Position numbers and translations under genes: made by a program. From the NCBI GenBank assembly GCA_036639875.1, contig JAVWHX010000072.1:1-10554 (forward strand): a stretch of 10,554 bases of DNA. Reading direction: 5' to 3'. Below are positions 6,241 to 10,554 of the stretch, in pieces. This stretch comes from JAVWHX01 sp036639875. Its GTDB lineage: Bacteria > Bacillota_I > Bacilli_A > Erysipelotrichales > Coprobacillaceae. The notes under the pieces are model-generated. The model was not told the DNA's origin and searched no databases. It worked only from the letters and a program-made list of their open reading frames with translations. Each line of letters starts with the position of its first letter. The first letter of the stretch is position 1.

Positions 6241-9200
6241 TGAAGGACAATTAAAAGCTATTTATCAAAGAGATGCATCTATTCTTGTTAGTGCTCCTGC
6301 TGGTAGTGGAAAAACAAAGATATTAGTCAGTCGTATTGTTGAATTACTTAAAGAAGGATATACAATCTATGACTTTCTTGTTTTAACTTTTACTGAAGCT
6401 GCTGGTAATGAAATGAAACAAAGATTAAATGAAGAACTCAATCAATTAGCCTCTTCAGATATTGATCAAGATTTAAAAAAACATTTAGAAAAGCAAATCT
6501 TAAATCTTCCTCATGCTTATATAACAAACTTTCATGGTTTTTGTAATCTATTACTTACGAAATATGGATATCTTGTTGATGTTATGCCTGGATTTCAAAT
6601 TAATAGCGATCCAACTTTATTAAAAAAAGAAGTCTTTTTAGAATGTATTGAAAAATGGGTTCAAGATGATTCATACAAAGAATTCTTTGCATTATATTTT
6701 CCTGGTTATTCTTTTCAATCATTTGAAAATATTCTTTTATCAATTGATAATCTTTCCCACTCTATTGATGATTTCTATCATTTTGTAGAAGAAGTTAAGA
6801 ATACATATTATCATAGTGTTACTGAAAACTTAGAAGAATGGCCTTTATACCCTTATATCCTTAAAATATTTAAAGATGAATGTATTCAAGCGATTAATAA
6901 GTTAATAGAATTACAAACATATTGTGAGGTCAATGAACTCAATGATTTCTTTGAGAGACCAGAAGAACAAACTGATAAACAAGCATTGTTATGTACGCCT
7001 TTTGATAGTTATTATGATTACTTAACACAAAGATTAACATCTTTAAATCAACATATTGGCTATGATTCTTTATATCAATTATTAAATACAAAGCCTGATA
7101 AGTCATATAATATGAATTGGAAAGATATAGACGAAAACATCAAGAAAACCTTTAATAAGATGAAAGCAGATATACTTTCATCTTATAATAAATCTTTATC
7201 TTCATACTTAGAAGAAGATATTCATCACTTTATTAAGAAAATGAATATGAGTATGAATGCTATTGATATTCTATTAAAAGAAGGTCATATGTTATCTTCT
7301 TTTCAAGAAACATATCAAAAGAAAAAGAAAGATTTGAATCAATTAGATTTCTCTGATTTAGAAACATATACTCATCAATTATTAGAACCACAATATGGTG
7401 TCATTGATATCTTATATACATCACTTAAAGAAATTATGGTTGATGAATACCAAGATACAAACCAAATCCAAGAATCTTTATTATTAAAGATATCTCAATA
7501 TAAACAACCTGAAATACCTTTATTTATGGTTGGTGATATGAAACAATCTATTTATCGTTTTAGACAAGCAGATCCTCAAATCTTTTCATATAAATATGAT
7601 CACTTTTCTTTAGATGATAATGAAACAAAACAAACAAAAACAAAAAGAATTGATTTGGTTTTTAATTATCGTTCTTCTAAAGTTGTTTTAGATTCTATTA
7701 ACTATATCTTTAATCAAATTATGGATAAGGATATTGGTGGATTGGAATATTATTTAGATGAAAGTGCACGTTTGAATTATGATTATTTAGGAAGAGAAAA
7801 AGATAAAGAAAGTGCTCGTCAAAGATTCTTTCAAGATCAAGATTTAACAACTGAAGTTCTTATTGATATTTATGATAGTTCTTCTGATTATGATAAAGAA
7901 CAATATGAAGCACATATGGTTGCTCAAAAGATTATCAAGTTAAAGAATGAAATGAAACTTAATAACAAGCCTGTTAATTATAAGGATATGGTTGTATTAA
8001 TGAGATCAACTGTTTCCTTCTTAACTTTTAAGAAAGTCTTTGATTTATATCAAATTCCTAATCATATTGTCTTATCTCAAGGGTTAATGAATTCTAATGA
8101 AATACAAAACATGATAACTTTCTTAAAAGCAATTGATAATCCATATGATGATGTTTCATTATTAAGTCTTTTAAAACAACCTTATACGTTTAGTTATATT
8201 GATATGGAGACAATTGCTAAAGTAAGAATTCATCATAAAGATATTCCTTTATATGAATGTCTCTTACTTTCAGACAACGAACAGATTGTTTCTTTCTTAA
8301 ATACTTATCAAGAATTAAAAGAATTCTCTTCATCACATTCTCCATATGATCTTGTTAAAAAGATATATGAAGTTAGTGATTATCAATTATTTGTTTCTCA
8401 ATTAATCAATGGAACCCAAAGAAAATCCAATCTTGATTTATTCTTAGAGATTATTAAACAAATACAAAATGATACTCCTTATCTTCGTGACTTACTTTAT
8501 GTCTTAGATAACTCTTCTGATTATGCTCCTGCCTTAGCTGTTGGTGGTGATGACAACAAAGTAGAGTTTATGACAATTCATAAGTCAAAAGGATTAGAGT
8601 TCCCAATTGTATTTGTATGTAATATGCATAAACAATTTAATACTCAAGATTCTAAAGACCGCATTATTTTTGATAAATTATTTGGTTTTACAATGAAACC
8701 ACGAATGTATCAAGCAAACGAAAACTATCAAGATGTCATATGTGAATATGATATTTTATATCGTAATATGATAGCAAGAAAGCAATTAGAAGAATCTATT
8801 AATGAAGAAATGAGAATTCTTTATGTTGCTTTAACAAGAGCATCTCAAAAACTTATCTTAACAGGAGTTATAAAAGATATAAATGAGATTGTAACAATTC
8901 AAGAAAAACTACTAGTTAATGAAAATCCTGATATATTCCATGTTGAAAATGCTCAAAACATATTACTCTATTCACGTTTAAGAAAAACAAATAATTATTT
9001 AAATTGGATACTCGCTTCTGTATTAAAACATCCAACTATTATTCAACAATGTAAAGATATCAATGAATTAAGATTGAATGCTTTAAAACTAGAAAAATAT
9101 GCTTTAGCGAATACTGGTCATTTAGATTCTTCTGAACACGCTATGTTTTCATTAACTCTTACAAATGATCAAGAATTAGAAAAGTTTATTCCTAGTTATT

Positions 9201-9838
9201 CAAAAGAGACAACTCTTATTGAAAACAATACAAGACAACTCTATGATCAATTTGTTTATCCATTTGATATTGAAAAACCTGAAAGTCTTGCAGTTACAAA
9301 ACTCCATGATATTAGTGATGATCATTATCTTATACTAACAGATGAAGAAAATACATCTTCTCTTAGTGCAGCTGATAAAGGAACTTTAATTCATCTTATT
9401 ATGAGTCATTTAAGTTTTGATAAAGATAATCTTGATATATTGATTGATGATTTATATCATGAAGGTTTATTTGATGAAGAAGGATTAAAGATTTTAAAAG
9501 ATTATCAACCACAATTACAAGGTTTTATTGAAAGTGATTATTATCAAATGATATCTCAAGCATCTTATATATACAAAGAAAAAGCTTTTGCTTATGATGA
9601 CAAAGAAAAAGATCAAGTTATTCATGGAATCTTTGACTTGGTTTTTATCTATCAAGATCAAGTCTATGTATTAGATTATAAGACTGATAGAATTTCTAAC
9701 AAGAACACTGATGCTGATTTAATATTAAAACATCAATTACAATTAGATTATTATAAGAAAGTTCTAAAAGAAGTTTATCAACAAGAGATTAAAGCTATTG
9801 TTTATTATTTGCATATTAATAAAGGTTTAGAATTTTAG
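6230..9838 (+). CDS. addA: ATP-dependent helicase/nuclease subunit A (AddA)
   Basis: AddA is the UvrD/Rep-type superfamily 1 motor and second nuclease of the AddAB complex. Its 1,202 residues match the usual length, and the expected motifs are intact. Walker A is AGSGKT with Lys28. Motif Ia is LTFTEAAGNEM (about 52-62) and Walker B is VDEYQDT (404-410). Motif III is GDMKQSIYRFRQADP (from 435) and motif V is MTIHKSKGLEFP (781-792). Motif VI is EEMRILYVALTRA (859-871). The C-terminal RecB-family nuclease shows GTLIH with His1055, GIFD with Asp1136, VLDYKTD with Asp1149 and Lys1151, and QLQLDYY (1169-1175). Both the motor and the nuclease should therefore be active. The start ATG lies inside the end of addB, seven bases after AGGAGGT (6216-6222), so the subunits are translationally coupled. 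The next gene begins 11 bases downstream. Confidence 0.96.
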   Translation: MPFNEGQLKAIYQRDASILVSAPAGSGKTKILVSRIVELLKEGYTIYDFLVLTFTEAAGNEMKQRLNEELNQLASSDIDQDLKKHLEKQILNLPHAYITNFHGFCNLLLTKYGYLVDVMPGFQINSDPTLLKKEVFLECIEKWVQDDSYKEFFALYFPGYSFQSFENILLSIDNLSHSIDDFYHFVEEVKNTYYHSVTENLEEWPLYPYILKIFKDECIQAINKLIELQTYCEVNELNDFFERPEEQTDKQALLCTPFDSYYDYLTQRLTSLNQHIGYDSLYQLLNTKPDKSYNMNWKDIDENIKKTFNKMKADILSSYNKSLSSYLEEDIHHFIKKMNMSMNAIDILLKEGHMLSSFQETYQKKKKDLNQLDFSDLETYTHQLLEPQYGVIDILYTSLKEIMVDEYQDTNQIQESLLLKISQYKQPEIPLFMVGDMKQSIYRFRQADPQIFSYKYDHFSLDDNETKQTKTKRIDLVFNYRSSKVVLDSINYIFNQIMDKDIGGLEYYLDESARLNYDYLGREKDKESARQRFFQDQDLTTEVLIDIYDSSSDYDKEQYEAHMVAQKIIKLKNEMKLNNKPVNYKDMVVLMRSTVSFLTFKKVFDLYQIPNHIVLSQGLMNSNEIQNMITFLKAIDNPYDDVSLLSLLKQPYTFSYIDMETIAKVRIHHKDIPLYECLLLSDNEQIVSFLNTYQELKEFSSSHSPYDLVKKIYEVSDYQLFVSQLINGTQRKSNLDLFLEIIKQIQNDTPYLRDLLYVLDNSSDYAPALAVGGDDNKVEFMTIHKSKGLEFPIVFVCNMHKQFNTQDSKDRIIFDKLFGFTMKPRMYQANENYQDVICEYDILYRNMIARKQLEESINEEMRILYVALTRASQKLILTGVIKDINEIVTIQEKLLVNENPDIFHVENAQNILLYSRLRKTNNYLNWILASVLKHPTIIQQCKDINELRLNALKLEKYALANTGHLDSSEHAMFSLTLTNDQELEKFIPSYSKETTLIENNTRQLYDQFVYPFDIEKPESLAVTKLHDISDDHYLILTDEENTSSLSAADKGTLIHLIMSHLSFDKDNLDILIDDLYHEGLFDEEGLKILKDYQPQLQGFIESDYYQMISQASYIYKEKAFAYDDKEKDQVIHGIFDLVFIYQDQVYVLDYKTDRISNKNTDADLILKHQLQLDYYKKVLKEVYQQEIKAIVYYLHINKGLEF

Positions 9839-9849
9839 GAGGAATAAAG

Positions 9850-10185
9850 ATGGCAAAAAACATTAAAGTAAAGCCTGGTAAAACTCAATCATTAATAGGA
9901 TTTATAAGTGGTTTGGTTTTTATAGGAATAGGATTGTTTGTAGCGATTCCAAATTTTGGTCTATTTGGGATATTTTGGACACTCATCGCTTGCGTTATCA
10001 CTGGTACTAACGCTATGAATGCCTTTGGTAAAAAAGGCGTTTCTATGTATGAAGTGAATATAGAAAATGATTCATCTTCAGATATTGAAGAGAGACTTAT
10101 ACAATTAGATTCACTTTATAATCAAAGACTTATTACGAAAGAAGAATATGATCAAAAAAGAAAAGATATTTTAGAAGATATTTAA
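9850..10185 (+). CDS. Small membrane protein with C-terminal SHOCT domain
   Basis: This is a 111-residue protein with two predicted membrane helices (about 13-33 and 37-58). A polar linker (IENDSSSDIEER) leads to a short amphipathic C-terminal domain, LDSLYNQRLITKEEYDQKRKDIL (about 86-108), which matches the SHOCT pattern of a helix, a GLIT-like turn and an EEYDxKRxxIL helix. SHOCT domains are thought to mediate oligomerisation or protein contacts, and no enzymatic function is known. The SD AGGAGGA (9837-9843) overlaps the addA stop codon and lies six bases before the ATG, so the gene is clearly part of the addBA transcript. A functional link to recombination is not shown; it may simply be a co-transcribed neighbour. 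Both termini probably face the cytoplasm if the hairpin topology is right. Confidence 0.85.
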   Translation: MAKNIKVKPGKTQSLIGFISGLVFIGIGLFVAIPNFGLFGIFWTLIACVITGTNAMNAFGKKGVSMYEVNIENDSSSDIEERLIQLDSLYNQRLITKEEYDQKRKDILEDI

Positions 10186-10340
10186 AGAAGGGACTCTCTT
10201 AGAGAAATATCAATCCTTAAAAAACCGATAGGCAAAATTGACTTTTCTTTCTTCTCAAAAAAATATCCTAAATGTAAAATGGATAAATATCATTAAAAAA
10301 AACGATTGGTTTGTAGAACTCACCTTTTCATTTTGATTTC
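10186..10340. other. Non-coding stretch downstream of the SHOCT gene
   Basis: No frame with a credible start and ribosome site is seen on either strand, and I find no convincing plus-strand terminator for the addBA operon. The only hairpins are weak (for example ctct/agag near 10191-10202 and tatcc/ggata at 10264-10285). A 24-residue frame open on the minus strand (ending LPIGFLRIDISLRESLL) has no start and is not called. Confidence 0.5.
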
Positions 10341-10380
10341 AAATAGAAAGACTGTTGATATTTCACTTCATCAACAGTCT
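10341..10380 (-). terminator. Terminator of the incoming minus-strand gene
   Basis: A perfect 11-bp stem, agactgttgat (10349-10359) with atcaacagtct (10370-10380), has a 10-base loop. Read on the minus strand it begins ten bases after the stop codon at 10390-10392 and is followed by ttctattt, a broken T-run. On the plus strand the trailing sequence (agatttcttctatttta) is less favourable, though partial termination from the left is possible. Confidence 0.7.
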
Positions 10381-10389
10381 AGATTTCTT

Positions 10390-10554
10390 CTATTTTATTC
10401 CTTCAACAAGCTTAATATAAGCTATCATTTTTTGTTCTAGTACCGAAACATCTAAATCATTATTTGTAAAGCCTACTTGATAATAAAAATTTTCTTTTAC
10501 AAAAACACCTTTGAAATATCTTCCTCCTAAGCCATCATCGTTAAAATGTTCTTG
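10390..10554 (-). CDS. C-terminal end of a protein of unknown function (partial, runs off window)
   Basis: On the minus strand an open frame enters from the window edge and ends at TAG (complement of 10390-10392). The 54 visible residues begin QEHFNDDGLGGRYFKG and end MIAYIKLVEGIK. The mix of beta-prone segments (GGRYFKGVFVKENFYYQVGF) and a final amphipathic helix (SVLEQKMIAYIKLVEGI) looks like real protein, and a hairpin terminator lies just downstream. The start is outside the window. I do not recognise the family. It converges on the addBA operon. Confidence 0.65.
   Translation of the reverse strand, partial: QEHFNDDGLGGRYFKGVFVKENFYYQVGFTNNDLDVSVLEQKMIAYIKLVEGIK

Overview
The window is strongly A+T-rich and gene-dense. 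It has strong Shine-Dalgarno (SD) sites, sigma-A-type promoters and AddAB in place of RecBCD, which points to a low-GC Bacillota bacterium. The codon use and the gene families fit an Erysipelotrichales-like gut organism, but that placement is an inference made without any database search.

Layout. (1) Bases 1-1146 hold the 3' part of a glutamine-dependent NAD+ synthetase gene (nadE), closed by a hairpin terminator. (2) Bases 1184-2210 hold a compact accessory module: a near-consensus promoter overlaid by repeated palindromes, two tandem paralogous small membrane proteins that both begin MNKEEIL, a 70-residue XRE-type regulator, and a hairpin terminator. (3) Bases 2246-2655 hold a small protein with a probable ferredoxin-like fold and its own promoter. 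(4) Bases 2657-3481 hold a Vat/CatB-type hexapeptide acetyltransferase. It is preceded by a possible 11-codon leader peptide and a hairpin that encloses its ribosome binding site, and it is followed by a strong terminator. (5) Bases 3532-10185 hold the DNA-repair operon addB-addA followed by a small membrane SHOCT-domain protein. (6) Bases 10186-10389 are non-coding with a hairpin, and a gene of unknown function enters from the right on the minus strand.

How the genes work together. AddB and AddA overlap by 11 bases and form the helicase-nuclease that processes double-strand breaks and degrades linear DNA. The SHOCT protein is co-transcribed, but its role is unknown. The regulator in region 2 probably represses its own operon through the palindromes. 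The acetyltransferase may confer or derive from streptogramin A or chloramphenicol-type resistance, and its leader looks like a candidate drug-responsive translational attenuator.

Most of the window is ordinary chromosomal content. The most interesting parts are the acetyltransferase leader, the operator array at 1184-1257 and the AddB lacking an N-terminal Walker A motif. I found no CRISPR array, insertion sequence, tRNA or rRNA.
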